Assembly: GCA_018136815.1 (NCBI GenBank)
Contig: CM030933.1
Coordinates: forward strand, 1,869,524 to 1,933,523
Reading direction: 5' to 3'
Length of the DNA: 64,000 nucleotides
Source of the DNA: Isochrysis galbana
Taxonomy: Eukaryota; Haptophyta; Isochrysidales; Isochrysidaceae
Shown: piece after piece, positions 11,334 to 20,856 of the stretch
Layout: every line of letters starts with the position of its first letter
How positions within the stretch are numbered: position 1 is the stretch's first letter
Notes under the pieces: generated by a model
The model's input: the letters and a program-made list of their open reading frames with translations, nothing else
The model's database searches: none
What the model was told of the DNA's origin: nothing
Program-made: the position numbers and the translations under genes

Positions 11334-11882
11334 ACCCAGAGAAGCTCGCAAAGATGGCTGCGCAAGTGCGCACCGGTGGCAAGGGTTCGGTCCGGCGGAA
11401 GAAGAAGGCGATTCACAAGACCACCACCACGGATGACAAGAGGCTGCAGAACACACTCAAGCGCCTGGGCGTGAACAACATCCCTGCCATTGAGGAGGTG
11501 CATCTTGCTGCCTTCTGTGGATGCCGCGCCTCAGGCGCCATTGCCTGTTTGCGATCTATGGAGATTTCAATGGCGAAGCACCAGCACTGCTTGTCCCCTG
11601 CAGGTGAACCTCTTCAAGGACAACGGCATGGTGGTGCACTTCAACAACCCTAAGGTGCAGGCTTCCATCGCTGCTAACACATACGTTGTGAGTGGGCAGG
11701 CTGAGACGAAAAAGCTACAGGACCTTCTTCCGGGTATCATCAACCAGCTCGGGCCGGACAACCTTGCCAACTTGAAGAAGATGGCGGAGTCGTACCAGCC
11801 TGGCGCGCCGCCAGTGGCTGGTGGTGATGATGAGGACGTGCCCGATCTTGTCGACAACTTCGAAGAGGCTGCATCCAAGTAA
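11330..11882 (+). CDS. BTF3: BTF3 / nascent polypeptide-associated complex beta subunit
   Basis: The gene has two exons, 11330-11497 and 11604-11882, joined in phase 0, giving 148 residues, the usual size of NAC beta. The start reads [20 protein letters not shown], followed by the basic [10 protein letters not shown] ribosome-binding segment. The NAC domain spans about residues 35-100 ([41 protein letters not shown]). The C terminus is acidic with [18 protein letters not shown] beta pairs with NAC alpha and binds at the ribosomal exit tunnel, shielding new chains and helping sort them. Without splicing the frame would break between the exons, so the intron is well supported. Confidence 0.95.
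11498..11603 (+). other. Spliceosomal intron of BTF3, 106 nt
   Basis: It begins GTGCATCTT and ends with the pyrimidine-rich CTTGTCCCCTGCAG. Removal joins ...IPAIEE to [11 protein letters not shown], which restores the conserved NAC sequence. This is the only intron in the window proven by protein conservation. Confidence 0.9.
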
Positions 11883-12425
11883 ACGAATATTGCTCCGGAC
11901 TTGCAGTGTTGCGGGCGGTTCTTGTCCGTGCTAGTGTAGTCGCGAGAGTGTTTGGGCGAAGGGCTCGCAACTGTCTCCTCGCGCGGTACCGCATTCTGAT
12001 TACCGGCTTGCGCCTTGATCGGCGCTTTTAATCTCGTTCGCCCGTCTTACTTACAGTTCGTTATTTTTGTAGAGTAGAGTGTAGTTTTTCTAAAACCTAG
12101 CAAACTCCTAGATTTCCCCACCCTCCGCGGCCACCGCTGCGGGGCTCGTTCTCCCTCTCCTACCATCTAACGGCAGCAACAAAGAAAAGGGCCACGTCCG
12201 GCCGCCGGCTGCCGGCTGGGCCGTGTTGCATGCGCGCGATGTCTAGTGTCTGATGTCTCAGAAAAAAACTACTACTAACAGTAAAATGAAAAAGATCAGT
12301 AAAAGTAAAAAAGAAGAGAGGGAAGGAAGGAAGAAGAAGAATGGAAGAAAGAAGAGAAAACCCCAGAGTATATAGGGTGGTCCTCAGCCTCAGCCCTCCC
12401 CGTTGGCCCGTTGGCCCGTTGGCCC
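11883..12425. other. Intergenic, BTF3 3' flank
   Basis: 3' flank of BTF3, with an A-rich/GAA-rich stretch at 12262-12362 and a short GTTGGCCC tandem at about 12400-12425. No gene is apparent. Confidence 0.4.
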
Positions 12426-12441
12426 TATGGCTACGTACGTA

Positions 12442-13322
12442 TTAATTAATAATAATCAATGTTATATCCTAGCCAACCCCACTAGCTAATTGGACATAAC
12501 GTCTCAGTCCCGGAATCCCGCCATGCCTGACGGGCCAGGTGTCCGAGTGATACCGGGGGGTGCTGGGGGCACTGCCCCCTCCCCTCGATATTTGTCCTCC
12601 CCCCAGTGCATGCACCGGCCCCGCGCACCCCAGCGCGTCCTCTCCTCGAGTCCACGCTGGGGGAAAACCCCTTTCGGGTAAAAGCAACGCAGGGGGGGGG
12701 GGGGCACTCGTGAGATAGGAGCCCAGAAGCGCTAATCTCCCTCGCTAGAGCGAGTGGCCGCGGCGAGCCGCGGCCCTTCCCTCCTGGCTCTGGCGCCCCC
12801 GTCTTCTCTTACCCAAACGGGGCGAGAAGACACGTTTCTGCCGGAGGGGGGAGCTGCCGCTCCCCCCTCCCCTCCCTCTTCCCTTTTCCTCCTCTCTTCC
12901 CTGCGGCGGGGGCCCATGGCGCGCGCCTGCGGCCCCTCTTCAGGTCCCCAGGTGGCCAGCAGGGGCCTGGGAGCGCAGCTCAGGGGGCAGGTGAGGCTGG
13001 GGCATGGCCCTGGCCCCTCCTGCCTCTCCCTCGCTGGCGCTCCGAGCCCCTGCGGGTCGACTGGAGCTGGCTGGGGGGTCCTGAACAGGGGGGCCCAGGG
13101 GGAGGAGGGGCTGGTCAGAGGGATGGGCTGGCCACGACAGGCCAGGGCGGGCGAGTCAGGCGTGCCTGTGGGGAGAGGAATGGGTCAGCATGGCAGTGTG
13201 CTCCTGGCAAGCCATCAGGCGTGCCAGGAGAGTGGGTGGTTCCTCCCCCATGGCAGGGGAGGAGTGGAGAGAGAGGGGGGCTCGTGCCCCCCCATGGGCG
13301 AACTAAGTATAAACTTAGTTCT
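12442..13322 (-). mobile_element. SINE-like element, complete, with 16-bp TSD (copy 2)
   Basis: The 881-bp insertion is flanked by a perfect 16-bp direct duplication TATGGCTACGTACGTA at 12426-12441 and 13323-13338. It reads on the minus strand. Its 5' end at 13301-13320 is a hairpin (AACTAAGT, 4-nt loop, ACTTAGTT) followed 5 nt later by ATG and a G/C-rich block; its 3' end is an ATT-repeat tail next to 12442. It has no long conserved reading frame, so it must borrow the enzymes of a LINE. The 5' hairpin is shared with the LINEs in this window, suggesting that the partner is one of them. Confidence 0.9.
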
Positions 13323-13356
13323 TATGGCTACGTACGTAAATAAAGTTTCGCGTGGC

Positions 13357-14280
13357 AACTAAGTTTATACTTAGTTCAACATGGGGGGGTGCCTCGCGCC
13401 CCCCCTCTCAGGCTCCAACTCCCCTCCGGGGGGCCTGTATCGTCGGTCACAACCCAATGCTCTGCCCTTTGGCATGAGCAGGGCACTCAACAATCAACAA
13501 CACCACCCAGACCCCCGGTGGCCAGTGGCCAGTGGGCGCGGATCGCGATTCTCACACCCATGCCCGCATTGGGCCTACTCTCGTCTCTCGTACTGACTCC
13601 ATCCCCGATCCCTGGTCGCTGGTCGCCAGGCATACAGCGACCTCAGGCCGGCACCCAAGGCCAGCGAAGCGAGCGTGGGAGAGGTAGGGGGGCCAAGGGC
13701 TTAGCCCTTACTTAGCCCCAGCCTCCACTGCCCCCTGAGCTGCCCTTGATGAGAGGCTGAGAGGCTGAGTGAGAGGCTGCAACCTCGGGTTTGGTTGTTA
13801 GCGGTCGTTTGCGTGTGCATTCATATTCGTGCTTATTCGTATGTGGGTGTTCCTCTGGCAGACAAACGTAAAACGCCTTCTGCAACTATCTTATCTATCG
13901 TCTCCCCGGGGGGTCTCGGTCTCGGCCCCCGCCCCTCGCCCTTCGGCTCTTCTTCGTCTGCTGCCGCTCTTTCGCGATGTCTGCCTGCCGCGCGGGATGT
14001 CATCCCGTCATCCCGCTAATATCGCAAACGGGCGGTGATCTTACCTATTTATTTACGGGCGATATCGTGTCGTTTTTTTGTCGTTCGTCGTTCATTTCCC
14101 GTCATTCTATTCGTTCGTTCTCCTGCGGGCGGGCGTGTGTGTGCGTGTGTGCTGCCTGCGCGCGCTATGGCCACCTGGCTTGTCAGCAGGCATGGCGGGA
14201 TTCCGGGACGGAGAAGTTGTGTCTAATCAGCTAGTGGGATTGGCTAGGACATAACATTGATTATTTTGTTTGATTGTTGC
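13357..14280 (+). mobile_element. SINE-like element (copy 3)
   Basis: It starts with the same hairpin AACTAAGT/ACTTAGTT (13357-13376) followed 5 nt later by ATG, and ends with the block GGCATGGCGGGATTCCGGGA (14189) and a TTGATT-rich tail. The middle (about 13840-14175) differs from copy 2: it is an inverted version of a module found at 45452-45720. Its 5' end stands 18 bp from the right target duplication of copy 2, so two elements lie head to head. No clean target duplication of its own was found. Confidence 0.7.
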
Positions 14281-14620
14281 TTGTTGCGTTGATTGTTGAT
14301 TGTGGCTTGTGGATTGAGGATTGACGACAATGATCAATGATTGATGATTGATGATTATTGATGATTGATGATTGAGTCGTTGTCGTTGACTCGTTGCTCG
14401 TTGACATGAATACCCAGTGAGGGGCGATGTAGAGAGAACGAATCAGAAGGAAGATGCGCGGAGAGAGACGCGGGGCGCCGGCGACGTCAAGGGCCCACGC
14501 CTCACGGAGGACTACGTTGCCGATAAAGGCTACGGTCCACGGTCCCGCACCACTAAGGTTAAAGCAGCACAGACAGGAAGACAAGAAAGAAACCTCTGAC
14601 AAACTCTGACGGGCGCCAAG
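14281..14620. other. TTGATT-rich tract and 5' flank of the EF-hand gene
   Basis: Degenerate TTGATT/ATTGATG repeats run from 14258 to about 14395, probably expanded from the tail of the preceding element. The rest is the presumed promoter and 5' UTR of the next gene. No TATA box is obvious. Confidence 0.4.
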
Positions 14621-16456
14621 TTGAGCACCCGTCGGCCGGATTCGTCGGGTCGGCGAGAGAGCGAAGCCGTTAGCTTGAGTAGAGTGGTCGGCGTGCCGAG
14701 GCCGAGGCCGAGCGGAGGGTGCTCAATGACGCGGCGGCGCTCGAGCGTGGTGCGCATCCTCAATAGCTTGGGCCTCAATGACGAGCCCGGCTACACCCCC
14801 AGTCGAGGCACCGCTGGCTTGGCACCCTCGCACTCATTGATGGCAGACGACAACGTCAAACCGCACGACGACAACGAGCCCATCATCTCCCGACGGCGGA
14901 TGTCGTCGATCGGAAAGGCTTTGCAGCACATTGGCCCTCGGCGGGGATCGGTCTTGCTCGGTAGGGCGAGCCCGCGCGGAGAGCACGCGGACGGTACACT
15001 CGAGACGGGCGGACAGGCGTTGCTGCCGCTGTCTGAGGCCCACACACCTCGAGTTCGACGCTCCTCGGTTGCGCGCTTATCGGCCGCGTTCGATCCTGGA
15101 CGGATTCGAATGTCGCGTGGTCGACTTAGTATCTCAAGCCTCCGACGCGGATCTACAGCGGTTCGTGTCGCCCCATCGATGGACTGCAACTTTGAGCACG
15201 ATCTTGTCCAACCCTTTACTGAAAATGATTCCGATGACGAATGGCAGCAGAAGAATGAGGGGCAAATGGAGATTCTCCAGATAGATACAAGCGAGCACAA
15301 GCTAAGTGGGTTTGGGCTCGAGCTATTGGATCGCACGAGTATGAAGCCTTCGCCGCGCCTCCGTTTGCCAAGTGCAGTGGAGATTTCGGCCCCCACAACG
15401 CCCTGTCAAGCGGAACCGAAGCGGCAGTCGTTACTCCCCAACATCTTTCCGGGCCTTCGGTTGCTCAATGTTGTGGCACAGGCCAGGGATATTCAGGAAG
15501 AGTTGAGGGCACAGGGAGAGTCTGAGATCCGAAAAGGAGAATTTGAGACTCCTGCTCTCAAGGCGAAGAGGCGCTGGCTTCGCTTCAAACCGCAGATTCG
15601 CGAACAGATCGCTCGGTTATGGGAGATTGTCGAGAAGGAAAACAACCGAATGCTGGCGGCCGAATACCTGGACTACCACCTCTCGGCTTGCCACGTGATC
15701 AAGGAAGAGTATGAAGGCATGGATGCCTTTGACGAATCCGAGGAATGGGAGGCGGCGCTCACAGACCTTCGTGATGATTTGAAGGGCGCAACAACGCTGA
15801 CATTCGAGCTCTTCTTCGAATCTGTCTTTGAGCTCGCCGACTTGTGGACCAACTCCGTCCGCGTCAACGACTACGTTCGTTTCCTCAAAATGCTGGTCAA
15901 AAAAGGCACCCGCGTTGATCCAGTGACAAGCAAGGCAGAGTGGGTGCACCGCTGGCCACGAGAGCCTTGCACCAACGCTTGTAAGCAATGGGTGGCAATC
16001 GTTCGGGAACACTGGCTTTCATTGGTCGCTGTCAAAGATAAGGAAACGTCCAACAACGCGAAACTATCGGGAGCGCGGCATGGGCGAGGCATCTCTGACT
16101 CGAAGGCGCCTGTGAACCGTAGCCCTCCGCGCCATGCCCTGCCCCGCGTACCTGGACAACAGAACCGAAAACACTCAAAGCAGCTAATAAAAGCGGCGAA
16201 AGTGGGCATGCGCGCTCTCGGGGCAATGCCCACGGAGGACGGGACGTGGCCGGTCATTCGGCTTGCCGAGTTTAAGGCTGCGATCGGTGAAGGCAAATAT
16301 CTGCCGAAGGCGATGCGTGAGCGTGTCAAGGCGGACATGAAAGATCGGATGTTTGGGCACGCGCTCTTCCGATGGTGCGATGTGGACGGGGACGGCCGCC
16401 TATCCTTGGAGGATCTCGCAGACACCATTTCGCGCAAAGGTATGGCACGGCAATGA
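14621..16456 (+). CDS. EF-hand protein with Ser/Arg-rich N terminus
   Basis: This is a 611-residue open frame. The first ~200 residues are basic and rich in RRxS motifs (RRRSSVVRI, RRRMSSIGKA, RRGSVLLG, RRSSVARL), each a consensus site for basophilic kinases such as PKA. The middle (about residues 325-440) is helical, with a block FFESVFELADLWT followed by YVRFLKMLVKKGT. The C terminus carries one canonical EF-hand loop, DVDGDGRLSLED (about residues 587-598), with acidic residues at positions 1, 3, 5 and 12, so it should bind calcium. A calcium- and phosphorylation-responsive role is an inference; I cannot name the protein. Met at 14621 is the first in the frame, and a later Met at 14726 precedes the first RRRSS. 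Confidence 0.8.
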   Translation: MSTRRPDSSGRRESEAVSLSRVVGVPRPRPSGGCSMTRRRSSVVRILNSLGLNDEPGYTPSRGTAGLAPSHSLMADDNVKPHDDNEPIISRRRMSSIGKALQHIGPRRGSVLLGRASPRGEHADGTLETGGQALLPLSEAHTPRVRRSSVARLSAAFDPGRIRMSRGRLSISSLRRGSTAVRVAPSMDCNFEHDLVQPFTENDSDDEWQQKNEGQMEILQIDTSEHKLSGFGLELLDRTSMKPSPRLRLPSAVEISAPTTPCQAEPKRQSLLPNIFPGLRLLNVVAQARDIQEELRAQGESEIRKGEFETPALKAKRRWLRFKPQIREQIARLWEIVEKENNRMLAAEYLDYHLSACHVIKEEYEGMDAFDESEEWEAALTDLRDDLKGATTLTFELFFESVFELADLWTNSVRVNDYVRFLKMLVKKGTRVDPVTSKAEWVHRWPREPCTNACKQWVAIVREHWLSLVAVKDKETSNNAKLSGARHGRGISDSKAPVNRSPPRHALPRVPGQQNRKHSKQLIKAAKVGMRALGAMPTEDGTWPVIRLAEFKAAIGEGKYLPKAMRERVKADMKDRMFGHALFRWCDVDGDGRLSLEDLADTISRKGMARQ

Positions 16457-18065
16457 GAAGGGCGATGTGGAATTAGAGAAATTGCGTGCTTGATCTGAAG
16501 AAAGGCGCCATAGAGCAGCATGAGCTACATACCAACATACACTCCCTCACTTGACAACTTGTGCTTGTACTTATGTTGAGAGCGGTGCAACCTGAGGTCT
16601 GAGGTCCAGTTTGTTTCAGCCGCGCCCACCACCATTTCGGGAAGTATAAATCAATAGGAGCACCCACACTTTGGAGGGTAGACCGGCAACTCGCCACTCT
16701 TCATTTCGGGATTCCTCCGACCTCCGAGGTGCACTACGGCCCAGTTTTTTTACGCCCAATTTGCGCACAGATACACTAGCTAAGCTTGTGGTGGAATACT
16801 CTGACACTATTACCTTGGCGAGAATGATATGTGATCCAAATATCCCAGGCATATCCCAAAGATATCCATTTCCGGCAAAGTTGCCCAAATATCCAAATGG
16901 ATATGCGGGATATCCTGGCCTGGGCCTAGGGGGCTCCCTGGGAGACAGCCGCGAGAGGCGAGGCTGGAGAGGAGAATTCTCTCGGGGAAGGTTTAGAGAG
17001 GGTGAGGGCCTGGCGAAACAACTGTAATGCGGCGACCGGGAAACATCAATTCTCTGTCGTTCACCGACAAATGACGTGACAACTCTACGATAGCTAGATT
17101 TGTTTCTCACAAACATATCATTAAATAATGTTACGAATGGTGCCCCCAGCGCCCTTTCAAACATGCCACAGACACGAGAAATCAGGCTCCAGACGCGCAC
17201 ATACATATGGACTGCCTGCACGTCGCCACGCGCACACAGACAGTGCATACACATATCTTACGAATACACACGCGCACTGCCCCTCCCAATTCGACCCCTT
17301 CGAGCCCTGTAGCCGATCTGCTGACCGGCCGCGCCTGCCGAGAGAGACGCCAACTCTGACTTTTCAGCCAGGGAAGCTTGCTGCGAGGCGGGTCCGACGA
17401 CGTCCAAGTTGCGGCCACTTGTTGGAATGACTTCAAGTCAGACTTCAGGATGGCTTTAATTAAGTCATTGGAGCGAGCCTTGGCGCTTGGGTGCGACTAT
17501 CGCGACATAGTCACCTCTGCTGACCGCCGCGTGCCCTGTCGGGACCGGCAACTCTCGCCTCAGTGCCTTTCTTCTCGACCTAATTGAAGACCGCTACGCG
17601 ATTCAATCAATCAACAATCAAAAACCTAGGCGTCACCGCTCGCACTCGTCATTATGTTCGCTGGCTGCTTTACGCTCGAGAGCAATTTCTACATCATATT
17701 TCAGCCCCAAAATGGATCTCGACATCCAGATGACCGCTGACATATTCACCAAATGCCTCGACAAAACTACATTTCTTCGTCATCGTTGTTCCCTGCTGAA
17801 TGATTCTGAATGAAGAAAAGATCTGTCCTAACCAGCCTTGAGTCACGCTGTGGGGGGGTGTTTGACTCTGAGCGCGTGTTTTGTAGTATACGTGTCAGAT
17901 CTACTCCGAGTGTAGGGAGGGGAACGTATCGTTGTCACCGTCGTTGCTGCGTGAGCGCGCTAGCTCCATGATGTTCCCCTTGGCCAACACCTACACGATA
18001 TTGCTATCCATCACTGGGCCCCCATGCGTTGGGGCCAAACAACTATTATCCTTTCCTAGGTGTGA
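16457..18065. other. Intergenic, 1.6 kb, with an ATATCC inverted repeat
   Basis: No supported gene. The main structure is an imperfect inverted repeat at 16845-16918 built from ATATCC units (arms CCAGGCATATCCC...ATATCCATTT and its near complement), which could form a ~25-bp stem. The minus-strand frame at 16616-17254 shows no domain and has shadow-like composition. Confidence 0.4.
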
Positions 18066-19133
18066 ATGAGTAGACGAATCTCGCCCCCGCCGCCTGGCGT
18101 CTCCCCCTCGCGGGCGATGGTGCTCAGCGCGGCTCGGATGTTTTTCCTCACCCCGCTGCTCGAGCTGTACGCGCGCGAGCGATACGGGCAGTGCACGGTG
18201 CGCGTGACGTCGGAAAAGGGCGCCGCCGCGATGGACGCGCTGTGGACCTCGCTCCTCCACCGGCAGGGCACTGAGGTCCTCGCAGCGGTTGAACTCTCGG
18301 CAGCTGAGGTGGCCGCAATAGCGCTCCATGGCTCGCAGGTGTTTGGCGAGGGCCAGGGCAGGCTGAAAGAACTACCAGCCGACGCCCCAGCGCCTGGCTT
18401 CGTTCTCCGAGGATTGCCGGCGTCGATAAGAACAACCAACACCTCACCAGAGTTTTCGGCAGCACTCGCGAAGGCGACGCAGGAGCAGCGCGATTGGGTC
18501 GACAGAGCACTTGCACCAGGCCCTCTGCGATTCTGCCCGTACACGGCGAGCAGTCACTTGGCTGGTGTGGGGTTGGAGGCACAGGGTGTGAGGGGAGCGC
18601 CCATTGCATACCACATCTCGTCGGCGCAGTGTGCTCCAGAGCTCATGGCAGATTTTTGGCGTGCGACCACTCAAATGCTCAAAGGGGGTGAGGAGACGAC
18701 CAGCAGTATAATACTATCTGCACCCGCATGGGACAATAGGTGGGAAGAGTGGAGAGATCACATATTTCCTCTCCTTGAAGATGGAGTGATTGCTGCCGGC
18801 CTTGGGCGCACGATTGGCATCGTGTGCTTCCATCCCAATTATGAGGTTCCGTCTGCTGCTCACCTTGCAAAACACCGCTTCGGCCACATGCATAGTGTGG
18901 CCACACTGCGCCGTTGGCTCGGTGAGCATCAACCTGCGTTAGAGGACAGTCTTTCAGATGATTCCCTTGGCGAAGCTGCAGCGCAGATGCGCAGGTCACC
19001 CAACGCAGTGATCAATGTACTCTGGTCACGCCAGCTGGAAGTTGCAGAAGAGAAGCGTCGTTCCTCTCTACTCTACTCAAACAACATTGCTCGCACATTC
19101 GAAGCCGGCGAGGCTACCATAGTGAGGAGTTGA
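18066..19133 (+). CDS. DUF1415-like protein
   Basis: This is a 355-residue frame. From about residue 140 it reads WVDRALAPGPLRFCPYTAS, then an ETTSSIIL segment, a WEEWRDHIFPLLEDGVIAAG segment and the signature VCFHPNYEVP followed by HMHSVATLRRWL; the C terminus has RRSPNAVINVLWSRQLEVAE. This order of motifs is that of the DUF1415 family, small proteins of unknown function in bacteria and algae. Here the family domain is about 215 residues and is preceded by a ~135-residue extension (ARMFFLTPLLELYARERYG near the start) that could include an organelle-targeting signal. No intron is needed. Function unknown. Confidence 0.7.
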   Translation: MSRRISPPPPGVSPSRAMVLSAARMFFLTPLLELYARERYGQCTVRVTSEKGAAAMDALWTSLLHRQGTEVLAAVELSAAEVAAIALHGSQVFGEGQGRLKELPADAPAPGFVLRGLPASIRTTNTSPEFSAALAKATQEQRDWVDRALAPGPLRFCPYTASSHLAGVGLEAQGVRGAPIAYHISSAQCAPELMADFWRATTQMLKGGEETTSSIILSAPAWDNRWEEWRDHIFPLLEDGVIAAGLGRTIGIVCFHPNYEVPSAAHLAKHRFGHMHSVATLRRWLGEHQPALEDSLSDDSLGEAAAQMRRSPNAVINVLWSRQLEVAEEKRRSSLLYSNNIARTFEAGEATIVRS

Positions 19134-19570
19134 CGTGTGGGTATATCGTATGGGATTAAGGAGTGCTCGTCCCAGTATTGTGCAATACCTACAATGCGGA
19201 GGTGCAACGCCACTGGGGCAGTTGGCCCGACCCTCGCCCCATGTGCGCCCGGCCTGTTCCTGTTCTAGTCTTTCATAGTAGTGAGTAGTAGTAGTAATGT
19301 AGTAATACGACCACGATGACGAACAAAATATCGCAGTTGTTATCAGCTGTTGTGGGCAGGAGAGATCGCGGGCCGTCACCGTGCCCAAAGCAGGGGGAGG
19401 CGGCATCCCCTCCTCGCCTCCTCGGCCTTCTCTCGTGAGGTCGTAGGTTGCGCGGCTCGGCTGCGTCCAACTAACGAGCCTCAGCCGGAGATCATAACCC
19501 CAGCCGGAGACCATAAACAGCCTACATTGTCATCTACAACGTTGTAATTGTCATTGCAATTGTTAATAGT
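19134..19570. other. Intergenic, 3' flank of the DUF1415-like gene
   Basis: No gene seen; a short GTAGTAGTAGTAATGTAGTAAT stretch near 19280-19302 and a CAGCCGGAGA duplication near 19483-19511. Confidence 0.35.
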
Positions 19571-20333
19571 CAAGGAACAAGTAATGGCGGCACTCGCACT
19601 CAAGGTAGTTTGCCTTCATTTGGTACCCCTCGCCCCTCGTTTCCAAATACGCGATGCGCCGCTCCCGGCACAAAAAAAAATCTAATAGTATTTGAGCAAA
19701 GGCACCCACCTCACAGTGCTCAACCATGTCTATAAATGGAATGGCGGCTGATGATGTAGTACTCAAGCGATTGCAATGGATCATAAGAAAGATGGACGAG
19801 AACTTTAAAAAATTCATCACACCTCTCTTTCCGCCATATGCCAATTCTAAATCTGCCATGCAGGTTATGGCGGAAGCATTGGACAACATCAGTCCGCCGC
19901 CGCCGGGTGGGGTCAACCCGTCCAACCCAAAGTTTTCGACGTACACTGTACACTCTCGAATGTCAGTTCTTATTCAGTTTATTAGATTTCAAGCACAATA
20001 CGGACATTAAAGACAACTTACACAGAATCTGCGAGATTGATAAATCATTCACACTGGTTTATATGAGACACACTCTCTTGAGCAAGAAATTCACTGTGAA
20101 AACAATCATCAATATGAGTCGTGATGAGTGATGATCTGCTTGGTACAATCAAAGCTTATGTCGATTCGGAATTAACTCCCCACCTCCAAGAATTGTTAGA
20201 AGGTGTCGATTCGGGTTCAGCTTCCCAAGTAAAGATTGAAAACAAAAGGCCGCTTATCGATTCGGGTTCAGCTCCCGTAAAGATTGAACCCACAAGGCCC
20301 AGCAACATCAAATACAAAAAAGCTCGGTCCTAG
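19571..20333 (+). pseudogene. AT-richer island with frame-broken coding sequence
   Basis: This stretch is visibly richer in A/T than every host gene around it. Three plus-strand frames follow one another with small overlaps: 19726-20010 (MSINGMAADDVVLKRLQWII...), a part in the next frame ending near 20131 (DIKDNLHRICEIDKSFTLVY...), and 20121-20333 (MSDDLLGTIKAYVDSELTPH...). Together they look like one or two genes with frameshifts. The last has an internal duplication (DSGSA, VKIE, RP twice). An overlapping minus-strand frame (19563-19946) is also open. I recognise no family. Origin from a DNA virus or other transferred element is a guess based on composition alone. Confidence 0.4.
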
Positions 20334-20545
20334 GACACCGGGCCGAGCTCACCATGAGGGCGCTCCTGCCGAGCAAGTCCACCGCGGCAAGGGGGGCGTA
20401 CATCTCATGCGAGCGTCTCCACGGGGTGCTCCTCAAGCAGCGCCATCACGCGCGATTGGTCTCCCCGCTGGCAGGCACCCAAGCGGTCCTCGGCCGGAGA
20501 CGACGCACGAGGGAGATGCCGCCCGGGGGGGACATTCGCCCATAA
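20320..20545 (-). pseudogene. Ankyrin-like scrap
   Basis: On the minus strand, LGACQRGDQSRVMALLEEHP has the first-repeat pattern of ankyrin proteins (xACxxGDxxxVxxLLxxxP). A frame change follows, then a piece reading AAVDLLGRSALMVSSA that fits the start of a second repeat. It is too short and broken to be a working gene. Confidence 0.35.
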
Positions 20546-20801
20546 TTTTTTTATCGATGATGATGGAAGTGCGAGTAGCCATGCCACCAAAGGGAAAAAT
20601 GAAACCCCCTTCCCCAGCAGATCCAGAACTGCAACGCCAATTTGTGACGGAACCGCAGAGAAACCAGTCGACATGCGCACGCACGGCCTCTGCAGGCGGA
20701 CGCGGTCGCTTCGCCAGCGACAGCTCCATGGGTACAGGGGGGGCTCCCTCGGCGGGGGGCCCGAAGGAGAGGTGGGGAGCGGCGGCGCGCTACATGGCGA
20801 C

Positions 20802-20840
20802 CAACTATAAAGTTAGTTGCGCACGCCGTCGAGGAGACCA
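20802..20840 (+). mobile_element. 5' end of a short non-autonomous element (hairpin)
   Basis: CAACTA-TAAAGT-TAGTTG (20802-20819) repeats the 5' hairpin layout of the LINE family. Removing the LINE insertion at 20857-21665 joins this to the LINE 3' UTR at 21682-21995, giving an element of roughly 370 bp made only of 5' end and 3' UTR. Confidence 0.5.
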
Positions 20841-20856
20841 AGGAGCAAAGGAACAG

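Noticed and set aside
16616-17254. Minus-strand frame of 212 codons.
   Set aside because: No domain, crosses an inverted repeat, composition not like neighbouring genes.
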